Origin: Pseudomonas wadenswilerensis
GTDB lineage: Bacteria > Pseudomonadota > Gammaproteobacteria > Pseudomonadales > Pseudomonadaceae
NCBI RefSeq assembly: GCF_900497695.1
Contig: NZ_UIDD01000006.1
Coordinates: forward strand, 248,001-312,000
Length of the DNA: 64,000 bases
Direction: 5' to 3'
How positions within the stretch are numbered: the first letter of the stretch is position 1; each line of letters opens with the position of its first letter. Shown here piece by piece: positions 35,316-43,904 of this stretch. The position numbers and the translations under genes were made by a program. Under the pieces are notes generated by a model. That model did no database searches. It had not been told where the DNA came from and was given only the letters and a program-made list of their open reading frames with translations.

Positions 35316-35436
35316 CCTGCCGATATAACCTTTCATCCCCTGTACGGCCAACTGCGCCCGGGACATCTCCCGATTACGCGGGTGCCGGTGTACAATCGAT
35401 TGCTTGACTCAATTGAATTAGCGAAGGATTTCCCGG

Positions 35437-36414
35437 ATGTTGCCGCGCTTTCCCGCCGTCACCCGTTGCCTGTCCCTGGCCGCCCTGTTGGCGGCAGGTC
35501 CCGCCGCTGCGCTGGAGTTCCCCCTGCCGCCTCCCGGTGAAGACGTCATCGGCCAGGTCCAGGTGATCAAGGCCAAGTACGAAGACACCTTTGCCGACAT
35601 CGGCACCGCCAACGACCTGGGCTACCTGGAAATGATCGCCGCCAACCCCGGCGTCGACCCGTGGCTGCCGGGCGCCGGCACCGAAATCATCCTGCCGACC
35701 CGCTTTATCCTGCCGCCGGGGCCGCGCGAAGGCATCGTCATCAACCTGGCCGAGTACCGCATGTACTACTACCCGAAAGGGCAGAACGTGGTGCACACCT
35801 ACCCGCTGGGTATCGGTCGTGAAGGCTGGGGCTCGCCGATCGCCAATACCAAGGTTACCGCCAAGACCCCGAACCCCACCTGGACGCCACCGGCCTCGAT
35901 CCGCAAGGAACACGCCGAAGACGGCGATATCCTCCCGACCGTGGTACCGGCTGGCCCGGACAACCCGCTGGGGCCGTTCAAGTTCACCCTTGGCGTGCCG
36001 GGTTACCTGATCCACGGTTCGAACAAGAAGTTCGGCATCGGCATGCGCACCAGCCACGGCTGCTTCCGCATGTTCAACAACAACGTGCTGGAGCTGGCCA
36101 AGATGGCCCCGGTCGGCGTGCCGGTACGCATCATCAACGAGCCGTACAAGTTCGGCCTCAGTGCCGGCAAGGTCTACCTCGAGGCGCACACGCCGCTTGA
36201 CGACAAAGGCGACCCGTCGGTGGTCGACAAGCACACCGCGGTCATCAACGCGCTGCTCAAGCGTGAAGACCTGGCCAACAACCTGCGCATGAACTGGGAC
36301 ATGGTCCGTGACGTGGTCGCCGCCGAAGACGGCATGCCGGTGGAGATCGCCGTGCCCAATGGCGCTGGCGGCCCGGCACCGATGGTTTCCAGCGTGCCTT
36401 ACGACATGCAGTAA
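35437..36414 (+). CDS. L,D-transpeptidase (YkuD family, ErfK/YbiS-like)
   Basis: This 325-residue periplasmic enzyme has a signal peptide ending near LAAGPAAA. A LysM-like region (YEDTFADIGTANDLGYLEMI) precedes the YkuD domain with IHGSNKKFGIGMRTSHGCFRMFN, in which His and Cys are catalytic. Such enzymes make 3-3 peptide crosslinks or attach Braun-type lipoprotein to peptidoglycan. The neighbouring oprI encodes the Pseudomonas Lpp-like lipoprotein, so attachment of OprI is a plausible role (inference). AAGGA lies before the ATG. CAATCGATTG and TCAATTGA palindromes lie just upstream. Confidence 0.93.
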   Translation: MLPRFPAVTRCLSLAALLAAGPAAALEFPLPPPGEDVIGQVQVIKAKYEDTFADIGTANDLGYLEMIAANPGVDPWLPGAGTEIILPTRFILPPGPREGIVINLAEYRMYYYPKGQNVVHTYPLGIGREGWGSPIANTKVTAKTPNPTWTPPASIRKEHAEDGDILPTVVPAGPDNPLGPFKFTLGVPGYLIHGSNKKFGIGMRTSHGCFRMFNNNVLELAKMAPVGVPVRIINEPYKFGLSAGKVYLEAHTPLDDKGDPSVVDKHTAVINALLKREDLANNLRMNWDMVRDVVAAEDGMPVEIAVPNGAGGPAPMVSSVPYDMQ

Positions 36415-36490
36415 GCCATTCCTGCTATACCCGAGGCCTGCCATCGTGCAGGCCTCGTCGTTTCTGGCGTTGCACTTTGCTGGCGGCAAT

Positions 36491-36520
36491 AAAAAAGCCG
36501 ACCCACAAGTGGGTCGGCTT
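36491..36520 (-). terminator. Intrinsic terminator of oprI
   Basis: On the minus strand GCCGACCCAC-TTGT-GTGGGTCGGC-type stem is followed by six T residues. It begins about 20 bp after the oprI stop. It also faces the transpeptidase transcript on the other strand, but the T-tract favours the oprI direction. Confidence 0.9.
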
Positions 36521-36543
36521 CCAATAACAATCCCGAAGGACTA

Positions 36544-36795
36544 TTACTTGCGGCTGGCTTTGTCCAGCATACGCAGAGCGCGCTCGTTAGCTTCGTCAGC
36601 GGTCTGTTGTGCTTTTTGAGCAGCAGCCAGAGCGTCGTCAGCTTTGCGATAGGCTTCATCGGCACGAGCTTGTGCACGAGCAGCTGCGTCTTCGGTAGCG
36701 GTCAGACGAGCTTCGGTTTCTTTGGATACGCTGCTGCAACCGGTTGCCAGAACTGCGGCCAGAGCCAGAGCAGAAAATTTCAGAACGTTGTTCAT
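36544..36795 (-). CDS. oprI: Major outer membrane lipoprotein OprI (Lpp homologue)
   Basis: This 83-residue lipoprotein has signal peptide [20 protein letters not shown] and lipobox ATGC. The mature part is an Ala-rich heptad-repeat coiled coil ([20 protein letters not shown]) ending in SRK, whose terminal Lys is the expected site of attachment to peptidoglycan. It matches P. aeruginosa OprI in length and order. It is monocistronic, with a strong promoter upstream and an efficient terminator, as befits a very abundant protein. Confidence 0.97.
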   Translation of the reverse strand: MNNVLKFSALALAAVLATGCSSVSKETEARLTATEDAAARAQARADEAYRKADDALAAAQKAQQTADEANERALRMLDKASRK

Positions 36796-36862
36796 CGTGT
36801 TCCCCTTCAAGGACTTTCTATTAAATAGCCATCTCTCAAGAAAGAGAAACTGGCCGGCGTAC

Positions 36863-36890
36863 ATAGTACCCATTACTTGTAGTAAGTAAA
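36863..36890 (-). promoter_or_regulatory. Predicted sigma-70 promoter of oprI
   Basis: On the minus strand TTTACT (36890-36885) and TACTAT (36868-36863) are separated by 16 bp. The start of transcription would lie about 60 bp upstream of the oprI ATG. The remaining 36900-37300 stretch, about 400 bp, shows no gene; it has an AT-rich portion near 36995-37040. Confidence 0.55.
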
Positions 36891-37303
36891 CTGACAGAGC
36901 GCAAGAACTGCAAAAAAATGCGCCTGTCCCGGGTCCGCCACAGCCTTATGTAGAAAAACTGTGAAGGCGCCGCATGCGCGGGTGCTAACAAGTGTAGCAA
37001 GTGTGTATTTTGTTGAACTAAAAGTGACTTAAAGTGTCATCCTTCGTCATAGCACTACAACATCCGGCAACTGTTCAGGCCGATGCTCGTCGCCCTGTCC
37101 GCGTGCCCCAAGTGGATGAAATTTGCGACCAGCCACCTTGAGCATCTGGGCATGGGGCGCCTACTATTTGTACGTGCTCACTTGCCAGAGAACAGCCATG
37201 CTCTTCTCGCTGTCCAAAGGGGCACGGGGTGGCGTAGAGGTTCCTTCGCCGGACAAACATCGGTAAGGTAGGGGTCATAGCACAAGACCCGCGAGGAGTA
37301 GTG

Positions 37304-37588
37304 ATGAGCGAGGCGTTGTCCATCCACCATGACCAGGCTGGTCATCAGTTCGAGACCAATGTGGACGGTCATCGTGCTTACCTGACCTACATGGACCTGG
37401 GTAAGCAGACCCTGGATATCTACCGCACGTTCGTACCGAACGCATTGCGTGGCCGGGGTATCGCTGCGGCACTCACCGAACAGGCGCTCAAGTACGCCGA
37501 AGACATGGGCTATACCGTGATCCCGTCGTGCTCCTACGTCGAACGTTACATGGAACGTCAGCAAAAGCACGCCACCAACAAGGCCTGA
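37304..37588 (+). CDS. GNAT-like N-acetyltransferase (YidJ/GCN5-related short type)
   Basis: This 94-residue protein belongs to the short acetyltransferase-like family. It has LDIYRTFVPNALRGRGIAAALTEQALKYAEDMGYTVIPSCSYV (here cited by its core RGRGIAAALTEQAL), i.e. the acetyl-CoA loop and the Cys-containing strand typical of these small enzymes. GAGGAG lies 6 bp before ATG 37304; the GTG one codon upstream is too close to it. It ends before a palindromic terminator shared with aroF. The substrate is unknown. Confidence 0.88.
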   Translation: MSEALSIHHDQAGHQFETNVDGHRAYLTYMDLGKQTLDIYRTFVPNALRGRGIAAALTEQALKYAEDMGYTVIPSCSYVERYMERQQKHATNKA

Positions 37589-37636
37589 GGATCGCGAAGG
37601 GCAGCCATTAGTGCTGCTCTTCAACGCACCAACAAA

Positions 37637-37660
37637 AACGCCGGGCAATTGCCCGGCGTT
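37637..37660. terminator. Bidirectional terminator between GNAT and DAHP synthase genes
   Basis: The palindrome AACGCCGGGCAATTGCCCGG continues to GCGTT, with A-rich sequence on the left and GTTGTTGT on the right. It lies between two convergent genes, about 14 bp from the DAHP synthase stop. Confidence 0.8.
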
Positions 37661-37674
37661 GTTGTATCTGCCTG

Positions 37675-38751
37675 TCAGTCGCGCTGGCGTTTGGGCAACA
37701 CGTCCTTGAGCTTGGCGTGCATGCTGCGCAGGGTCTTCTCGGTGGACTCCCAGTCGATGCAGGCGTCGGTGATGGACACACCGTACTGCAGGTCGTTGAG
37801 GTCTTTCGGGATCGCCTGGCAGCCCCAGTTCAGGTGGCTTTCGACCATCAGGCCGATGATCGACTGGTTGCCTTCGAGGATCTGGTTGGCGACGTTCTCC
37901 ATCACCAGCGGCTGCAGGGCCGGGTCTTTGTTGGAGTTGGCGTGGCTGCAGTCGACCATGATGTTCGGCTTGATCCTGGCCTTGGCCAGGGCCTGTTCGC
38001 ACAGGGCGACGCTGACCGAGTCATAGTTGGGCTTGCCGTTACCGCCACGCAGCACCACGTGGCCGTAGGCGTTGCCCTTGGTGGTGACGATGGACACGCC
38101 GCCTTCCTGGTTGATGCCGAGGAAACGGTGCGGGCTGGAAACCGACTGCAGGGCGTTGATGGCAACGGTCAGGCCGCCGTCGGTGCCATTCTTGAAGCCG
38201 ACCGCCGAGGACAGGCCCGAGGCCATTTCGCGGTGGGTCTGGGATTCGGTGGTACGGGCGCCGATGGCCGACCAACTGATCAGGTCCTGCAGGTACTGCG
38301 GAGAGATCGGGTCGAGTGCTTCGGTGGCGGTAGGCAGGCCCATTTCCGCCAGGTCCAGCAGCAGCTGGCGACCGATGTGCAGGCCGTCCTGGATCTTGAA
38401 CGAGTCGTCCAGGTACGGGTCGTTGATAAGGCCTTTCCAGCCGACCGTGGTCCGCGGCTTTTCGAAATACACGCGCATGACCAGGTACAGGGTGTCGGAC
38501 ACCTCTGCCGCCAGCACCTTGAGGCGCTCGGCGTACTCGTGGGCAGCCTTGATGTCGTGGATCGAGCAGGGGCCGATCACCACGAACAGGCGGTGGTCCT
38601 TGCCGTCGAGGATATTGCGCACCACTTCGCGACCGGCAGTCACGGTCTGCAGGGCGGTAGCGCTGAGGGGGATTTCCTTCTTGAGCTGATCGGGGGTGAT
38701 CAAGGTCTCGTTGGAGGCAACGTTTAGGTCATCGATCGGTAAATCAGCCAT
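37675..38751 (-). CDS. aroF: 3-deoxy-7-phosphoheptulonate (DAHP) synthase, type I
   Basis: This 358-residue enzyme condenses phosphoenolpyruvate with erythrose 4-phosphate, the first step of the shikimate pathway. Motifs are FVVIGPCSIHD (metal-binding Cys), KPRTTVGWKGLINDP, GARTTESQ, GFKNGTDG and MVDCSHANS (metal-binding His). It is the AroFGH type, whose members are feedback-inhibited by an aromatic amino acid. Tyrosine sensitivity is likely from the position next to oprI in pseudomonads, but the sequence alone does not prove it. It is monocistronic. Confidence 0.93.
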   Translation of the reverse strand: MADLPIDDLNVASNETLITPDQLKKEIPLSATALQTVTAGREVVRNILDGKDHRLFVVIGPCSIHDIKAAHEYAERLKVLAAEVSDTLYLVMRVYFEKPRTTVGWKGLINDPYLDDSFKIQDGLHIGRQLLLDLAEMGLPTATEALDPISPQYLQDLISWSAIGARTTESQTHREMASGLSSAVGFKNGTDGGLTVAINALQSVSSPHRFLGINQEGGVSIVTTKGNAYGHVVLRGGNGKPNYDSVSVALCEQALAKARIKPNIMVDCSHANSNKDPALQPLVMENVANQILEGNQSIIGLMVESHLNWGCQAIPKDLNDLQYGVSITDACIDWESTEKTLRSMHAKLKDVLPKRQRD

Positions 38752-38915
38752 CGTGTTACTCGTCAGGTCACGGGTGCCGGCCGCCAGCGATCCCCGTGCG
38801 GCGGAGCAGCGAAAATTGTACGCAGCGGGGAGCCGAACCTTAGCGCGTTACACTGTGGCTCGACAATGGGCACGGGCCGCTTTCCTGCAAGGAAAGGCCC
38901 ATAGGCACGGGGTTT

Positions 38916-39356
38916 TTACCCAGGAACGAGGATTTCCCGGGTATGACTTGCCTCAAGGCTGGCATCGGAGAACTCGCCGGCGTGCAGGCTGACCCACTGC
39001 TGGGCGAGGGCTTCTACGTCCGCATCGGGGCTTTCGGCCTGGCAGAAGTGCTGGATCTGACACACCTGTTCGCCCATGCGTGCGCCAAACAGCGCTTGCT
39101 CGTCGATGAAGGCAATGCCCACCCGATAGCCGTCCTGTTGCTTCTGGCACCAGGCCACATAACCGGGATAGCGTGCCTCGGCGCCGAGGGAGGGGATGAG
39201 CATTTCCACCGCCATGCCCCGTCGGTAGGCCCGTGGGTGGTTGCAGGCGATTCCGCCCAGGCTGATAGTGTGCAGCCGTTGGCGGAACAGTTTGGGCGAC
39301 TGACGCAGGGTCAGCTCCACCGGAACATCGTCCGGGTGCAGCAGGAAGCCACGCAT
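38916..39356 (-). CDS. PilZ-domain-like protein, degenerate c-di-GMP motif
   Basis: This 146-residue protein has the PilZ fold pattern RLHTISLGGIACN ... GMAVEMLIPSL ... YPGYVAWCQKQQDGYRVGIAFID. The canonical RxxxR motif at the N-terminus is missing (the protein starts MRGFLLHPDD), and the D/N-x-S-x-x-G motif reads T-I-S-L-G-G. Strong c-di-GMP binding is therefore doubtful. It may act by protein contacts or be a decayed receptor. It is monocistronic; the ketopantoate reductase-like gene is divergent. Confidence 0.78.
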   Translation of the reverse strand: MRGFLLHPDDVPVELTLRQSPKLFRQRLHTISLGGIACNHPRAYRRGMAVEMLIPSLGAEARYPGYVAWCQKQQDGYRVGIAFIDEQALFGARMGEQVCQIQHFCQAESPDADVEALAQQWVSLHAGEFSDASLEASHTREILVPG

Positions 39357-39472
39357 GCTCGACTCCGTGTCGATTTTTTGACCTTGTTCGCCTGAGTATA
39401 GTTAAGGATCGTAAAGCGGTTGATTTACGTGTAAAAAAATTGAACAAAAAATGAACGGTTGAGGAGAGCAGG

Positions 39473-40447
39473 ATGAACACGAGCAGCCCGCGTATCGGCG
39501 TGATCGGAACCGGCGCCATTGGTGGCTTCTATGGCCTGATGCTGGCGCGTGCCGGGTTCGAGGTGCATTTCCTCTTGCGCAGTGAATTCGACGCCGTTCA
39601 GCTCAACGGATTGCGGGTCGACAGCGCCGTGCATGGCACCGTGCAGATGCAGGTCCGGGCCTATGCCGATGCCACCGACATGCCGCCCTGCGACTGGCTG
39701 TTGGTCGGCGCCAAGACCACCAGCAACGCCGAGCTTGCACCCTTGATCGCCAAGGTAGCGGCGCCTGATGCCAAGGTGCTGCTGCTGCAGAACGGCCTGG
39801 GCGTCGAGGACCAACTGCGGCCGCTGTTACCCGCCAATCTGCACCTGCTCGGCGGCTTGTGTTTTATCTGCGTCAACCGCGAAGCGCCGGGGGTGATCCG
39901 CCACCAGTCGCTGGGGGCGGTGAACCTGGGGTATCACAGTGGTCCGGCGGCGGATGAAGACAGCCGTCAGCAAATTGTCGAGGCCGGGGCTGCGTTGTTC
40001 CATGCCGCTGGCATCGACTCCCAGGCCATGACCAACCTGGCCCAGGCGCGTTGGCAAAAGCTGGTGTGGAATGTGCCCTACAATGGTTTGTCAGTGCTGC
40101 TCAAGGCCAGCACCACACCGCTGATGACCGATGCCGACAGCCGCGCCTTGATCCAGGCGCTGATGGCCGAGGTGGTGCAGGGCGCGCGCGCCTGCGGTTA
40201 CGCGTTGCCGCCAGGCTATGCCGAACACCTGTTTGCGGTGACCGAGAAGATGCCCGACTACTGGCCGAGCATGTACCACGATTTTATCCAGCAGCGGCCA
40301 TTGGAGCTGGCGGCGATTTATGCCGAGCCGTTGGCCCAGGCCAGGGCGGCGGGCTGTGAATTGCCGAAGATGCAGGCGCTATATCAGGCTTTGGCCTTTA
40401 TTGATCGGCAAACAGCATCGCGGGGCAAGCCCGCTCCCACAATGTAG
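39473..40447 (+). CDS. Ketopantoate reductase PanE/ApbA family protein
   Basis: This 324-residue NADPH-dependent dehydrogenase has the Rossmann motif IGVIGTGAIGGFYG at residues 8-21. The C-terminal ApbA domain contains ARWQKLVWNVPYNGL (the catalytic Lys) and PSMYHDFIQQRPLE. It may reduce 2-dehydropantoate, but paralogues with other substrates are common. The last codons (RGKPAPTM) and the stop TAG lie inside a REP palindrome that follows. A 5'-nucleotidase gene begins 42 bp later. Confidence 0.88.
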   Translation: MNTSSPRIGVIGTGAIGGFYGLMLARAGFEVHFLLRSEFDAVQLNGLRVDSAVHGTVQMQVRAYADATDMPPCDWLLVGAKTTSNAELAPLIAKVAAPDAKVLLLQNGLGVEDQLRPLLPANLHLLGGLCFICVNREAPGVIRHQSLGAVNLGYHSGPAADEDSRQQIVEAGAALFHAAGIDSQAMTNLAQARWQKLVWNVPYNGLSVLLKASTTPLMTDADSRALIQALMAEVVQGARACGYALPPGYAEHLFAVTEKMPDYWPSMYHDFIQQRPLELAAIYAEPLAQARAAGCELPKMQALYQALAFIDRQTASRGKPAPTM

Positions 40448-40467
40448 GAGCGGGCTTGCCCCGCGAT
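40417..40467. repeat. Perfect 21-bp inverted REP pair overlapping the end of the PanE-like gene
   Basis: ATCGCGGGGCAAGCCCGCTC(C) at 40417-40437 and its exact complement at 40447-40467 are separated by 9 bp. The stop codon TAG (40445-40447) of the preceding gene is in the centre, so the gene ends within the repeat. Confidence 0.92.
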
Positions 40468-40489
40468 AAGGCCCCAAGGGGAACAGTAC

Positions 40490-41398
40490 ATGAGCAAGAA
40501 TCTAGGCGACAAACTGGTCGTCGCCATCTCCTCCCGAGCGCTGTTCGACCTCAGCGAGAGTCACCGCCTGTACCTGGCCGAGGGCGTTGAAGCCTATCGC
40601 CAGTACCAGATCGAACACGAAGACGAAGTGCTCGAACCCGGTGACGCCTTCCCCCTGGTGCAAAAGCTCCTGGGCCTGAACGCCAGTCTTGGCCAGCCCC
40701 GGGTCGAGGTGGTGCTGGTGTCGCGCAACAGCGCCGACACCGGTCTGCGGGTATTCAACTCGATCGAGCATCATGGCCTGGGTATCTACCGCGCTGCCTT
40801 CGTTGGCGGCCGTAGTCCTTATCCTTATCTGGCGGCGTTTGGCTGTCACCTGTTCCTGTCCACCGATGCCGATGATGTGCGCAGTGCCCTGGAAGCCGGC
40901 TTTGCCGCTGCCACCATTCTCTCCGGTGGTGCCCGGCGCGCTGCCAGTGACGAACTGCGCATCGCTTTCGACGGTGACGCGGTGCTGTTTTCCGATGAGT
41001 CCGAACGGGTCTACCAGCTTGGCGGTCTCGAAGCCTTCCAGGCCAGCGAGCGCCAGTCAGCCCGCGAGCCGTTGCGCGGCGGGCCGTTCAAACCATTTCT
41101 GGCGGCACTGAACCTGTTGCAGAAGGAGTTCCCCGAAGGCGCCTGTCCGATCCGCACGGCGCTGGTAACAGCCCGCTCGGCACCGGCCCACGAGCGAGTG
41201 ATCCGTACCTTGCGCGAGTGGGATATCCGCCTGGACGAGTCGCTGTTCCTCGGCGGTCTGGACAAATCGGCGTTCCTCGAAGCCTTCGCCGCCGATGTGT
41301 TTTTCGACGACCAGGCCGGCCACTGCGAACGGGCCCGCAGCGTCGTCGCCACTGGCCATGTGCCCCATGGCATCAGCAACGAACCGACCCTGGGCTAA
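40490..41398 (+). CDS. 5'-nucleotidase (cytosolic NT5C1-like family)
   Basis: This 302-residue protein matches the bacterial 5'-nucleotidase family related to eukaryotic cN-I. Typical segments are LVVAISSRALFDL at the start (the HAD-like nucleophile loop), VEVVLVSRNSADTGLRVFNSI, FLSTDADDVRSALEAGFAAA, IAFDGDAVLFSDESERVY and FFDDQAGHCE. It probably dephosphorylates nucleoside monophosphates. It follows the PanE-like gene by 42 bp. The substrate preference is not evident. Confidence 0.9.
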   Translation: MSKNLGDKLVVAISSRALFDLSESHRLYLAEGVEAYRQYQIEHEDEVLEPGDAFPLVQKLLGLNASLGQPRVEVVLVSRNSADTGLRVFNSIEHHGLGIYRAAFVGGRSPYPYLAAFGCHLFLSTDADDVRSALEAGFAAATILSGGARRAASDELRIAFDGDAVLFSDESERVYQLGGLEAFQASERQSAREPLRGGPFKPFLAALNLLQKEFPEGACPIRTALVTARSAPAHERVIRTLREWDIRLDESLFLGGLDKSAFLEAFAADVFFDDQAGHCERARSVVATGHVPHGISNEPTLG

Positions 41399-41490
41399 CG
41401 GGCAAACCTCGGCGCCGGACGGCCCTGCGACGGTTCTTGGCGCTGCTAAGCTGAAGCTTGCTCTGCCGTCATGGCAGTCGAGGAGGTCGA

Positions 41491-41988
41491 ATGATCCATT
41501 CCATGCTGTATGCCACTGACCTCGGTGTGTACGCGCCTTTTGTCATGCAACACGCGCTGGCACTGGCGCGGACCTTCAACGCAGAGCTCTACGTCATCCA
41601 TGCGGTCGAGCCCATGGGCCAGTTCGCCGAATCGCTGCTGCAGAGCTATCTGGACGAACAGACCCTCGATGAACTGCACAGCGAAGGCGTCACCACGGTG
41701 ATGGCCAACATCGAACAACGGGTTCTGGAAAACTTTCGTGACGAATTGGGCGAGGAGGCTGACCTGGCCCTGATCAAGGCCGTACGCGTGCGTCAGGGCG
41801 ATCCGGCGCAGGTGATTCTCGAGCAGGCCCAGCGCCTGAGTGTCGACCTGCTGATCTTCGGCAGCCATAGCCAGGGCGCTGGCGTCGATATCCCGATCGG
41901 ACGCACCGCGGTGCGCTTGCTGCAACTGTCGCCGGTGCCGGTGTATATGGTGCCGCTCGCGCAACACTTGGGGCGTAGGAAGTCTTAA
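41491..41988 (+). CDS. Universal stress protein (UspA family)
   Basis: This 165-residue protein has one USP domain. It begins MIHSMLYATDLGVYAPFVM, with VDLLIFGSHSQGAGV carrying the nucleotide-loop-type G-x2-G ... region near residues 130-145 and ending in PVPVYMVPL. It is a cytosolic stress protein, possibly ATP-binding, although the G-2x-G-9x-G(S/T) pattern is only partly present. AGGAGG lies 5 bp before ATG 41491. It is monocistronic and precedes cysB. Confidence 0.9.
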   Translation: MIHSMLYATDLGVYAPFVMQHALALARTFNAELYVIHAVEPMGQFAESLLQSYLDEQTLDELHSEGVTTVMANIEQRVLENFRDELGEEADLALIKAVRVRQGDPAQVILEQAQRLSVDLLIFGSHSQGAGVDIPIGRTAVRLLQLSPVPVYMVPLAQHLGRRKS

Positions 41989-42103
41989 CTGCGTGGGGTA
42001 GGTGGGTTCCTGGAAGACTGCTAAAATAGTTCTAGATTTATTCTTCAAACCACTAATATAGTTATAAATCGTCGCTGCTGCCGGTGACGCCCAGCTGATT
42101 TGA

Positions 42104-43087
<984 letters not shown>

Positions 43088-43114
43088 TCTGCGCGTGGTT
43101 GTCCGATGTTCAGA

Positions 43115-43140
43115 AAACGCCCCTTTTGGGGCGTTTTTTT
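43115..43140 (+). terminator. Intrinsic terminator of cysB
   Basis: The stem AAACGCCCC-TTTT-GGGGCG is followed by seven T residues. It starts 28 bp after the cysB stop and isolates cysB from the fimbrial operon. Confidence 0.93.
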
Positions 43141-43163
43141 GTGCGATTGAACCCTGTTTTTCT

Positions 43164-43214
43164 TTGGGAAATTTCCCAATCTTGCTGGGAGTGGTCCGAC
43201 TTTTTGCGTCGGAC
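43164..43214. promoter_or_regulatory. Palindromic elements upstream of the fimbrial operon
   Basis: TTGGGAAATTTCCCAA (43164-43179) is a perfect 16-bp palindrome. GTCCGAC-TTTTTGC-GTCGGAC (43194-43214) is a perfect 7-bp inverted repeat. Both lie 120-170 bp before the pilin ATG. The first resembles the paired heptads bound by BvgA-type regulators, such as the one encoded downstream at 48558; this is inference. Confidence 0.45.
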
Positions 43215-43334
43215 ATCTGCCGAATAATCCTCCTCGTCAACCGCCCTGCGCGGTGCGGCACAAGCCGGCGGACACACTCGCCGTCGGCACGTCGTCTGTG
43301 ACGTTTTCACAGGTCTATTCGAGGAGAATTATTC

Positions 43335-43814
43335 ATGAAGCGCACTTTTCTGGCCCTACCTCTCGCCCTGCTGGCCGTTGGTAATGTATTCGCCGCCGAC
43401 CCGCTGGAGAAACAAGTTACCGTAACGGCCACCATCCCGACCGAGAACTTCTATGTCGAGCCGGTGGGCGGCAACTGGATGAACGAACCGCAAAACATGG
43501 CCTGGAATGCCCTGCGCGAATCGCTTGAGCCGATCCGCAAGCAGCTGCAGGTCAAGAGCACCACCGGGGCGATTTCTGCGCGCCTGCTCAGCCCGGCGGT
43601 GATTAACAGCGGCGCCAACAGCATCGGCCTGGACGTTGCGGTCAACGGCACCGGTTTGACCACCACTTCGGTTCCGGTGGTGCCGGCAGCCGCGGCAGCG
43701 GCAGGCACCCTGGTCGCCTTTGACGTAGCCGCCCAGTCGGCCGGCCCGAGTGGCTACGTGCCGGGCAACTACCAGGGCATCGTCAACATGTTGTTCGAGA
43801 CCGTCTCGCCGTAA
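43335..43814 (+). CDS. CS1/alpha-type major fimbrial subunit (CfaB/CblA-like pilin)
   Basis: This 159-residue pilin has signal peptide MKRTFLALPLALLAVGNVFA and no cysteine, as in CS1-type pilins. The mature N-terminus ADPLEKQVTVTATIPT resembles the donor strand of CfaB (VEKNITVTASVDP), and the end has PGNYQGIVNMLFETVSP, like the C-terminal strand of the family. The Ala/Val-rich centre (PAAAAAAGTLVAF) is variable in this family. It heads a pilin-usher-adhesin-chaperone cluster. GAGGAGAATTATTC provides the ribosome site. Confidence 0.9.
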   Translation: MKRTFLALPLALLAVGNVFAADPLEKQVTVTATIPTENFYVEPVGGNWMNEPQNMAWNALRESLEPIRKQLQVKSTTGAISARLLSPAVINSGANSIGLDVAVNGTGLTTTSVPVVPAAAAAAGTLVAFDVAAQSAGPSGYVPGNYQGIVNMLFETVSP

Positions 43815-43850
43815 GTCGCCAGCCAAGCGCTGTTCCATCCCCTTCTATTC

Positions 43851-43885
43851 ACCCCGCTGCTCATTCGTTCGAACGAGTGCGGGGT
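43851..43885 (+). promoter_or_regulatory. Intercistronic hairpin between pilin and usher
   Basis: ACCCCGC (43851-43857) pairs with GCGGGGT (43879-43885). The inner part CTCATTCG/CGAACGAG adds further pairing with one mismatch. It lies between the pilin stop (43814) and the usher, where a partial terminator would give more pilin than usher. It also covers a possible GTG start at 43884. Confidence 0.5.
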
Positions 43886-43904
43886 GAGTATTGCCTGTGA
43901 AAAA

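Noticed and set aside
36900-37300. Possible small gene between oprI and the GNAT-like gene
   Set aside because: The only frames are short, lack ribosome sites and show no codon bias; the region appears to be promoter and spacer DNA.
43115-43334. Possible att site, tRNA or integrase at the left edge of the fimbrial cluster
   Set aside because: I found only the cysB terminator and short palindromes; no tRNA-like end or direct repeat of the right boundary near 51084 was seen.
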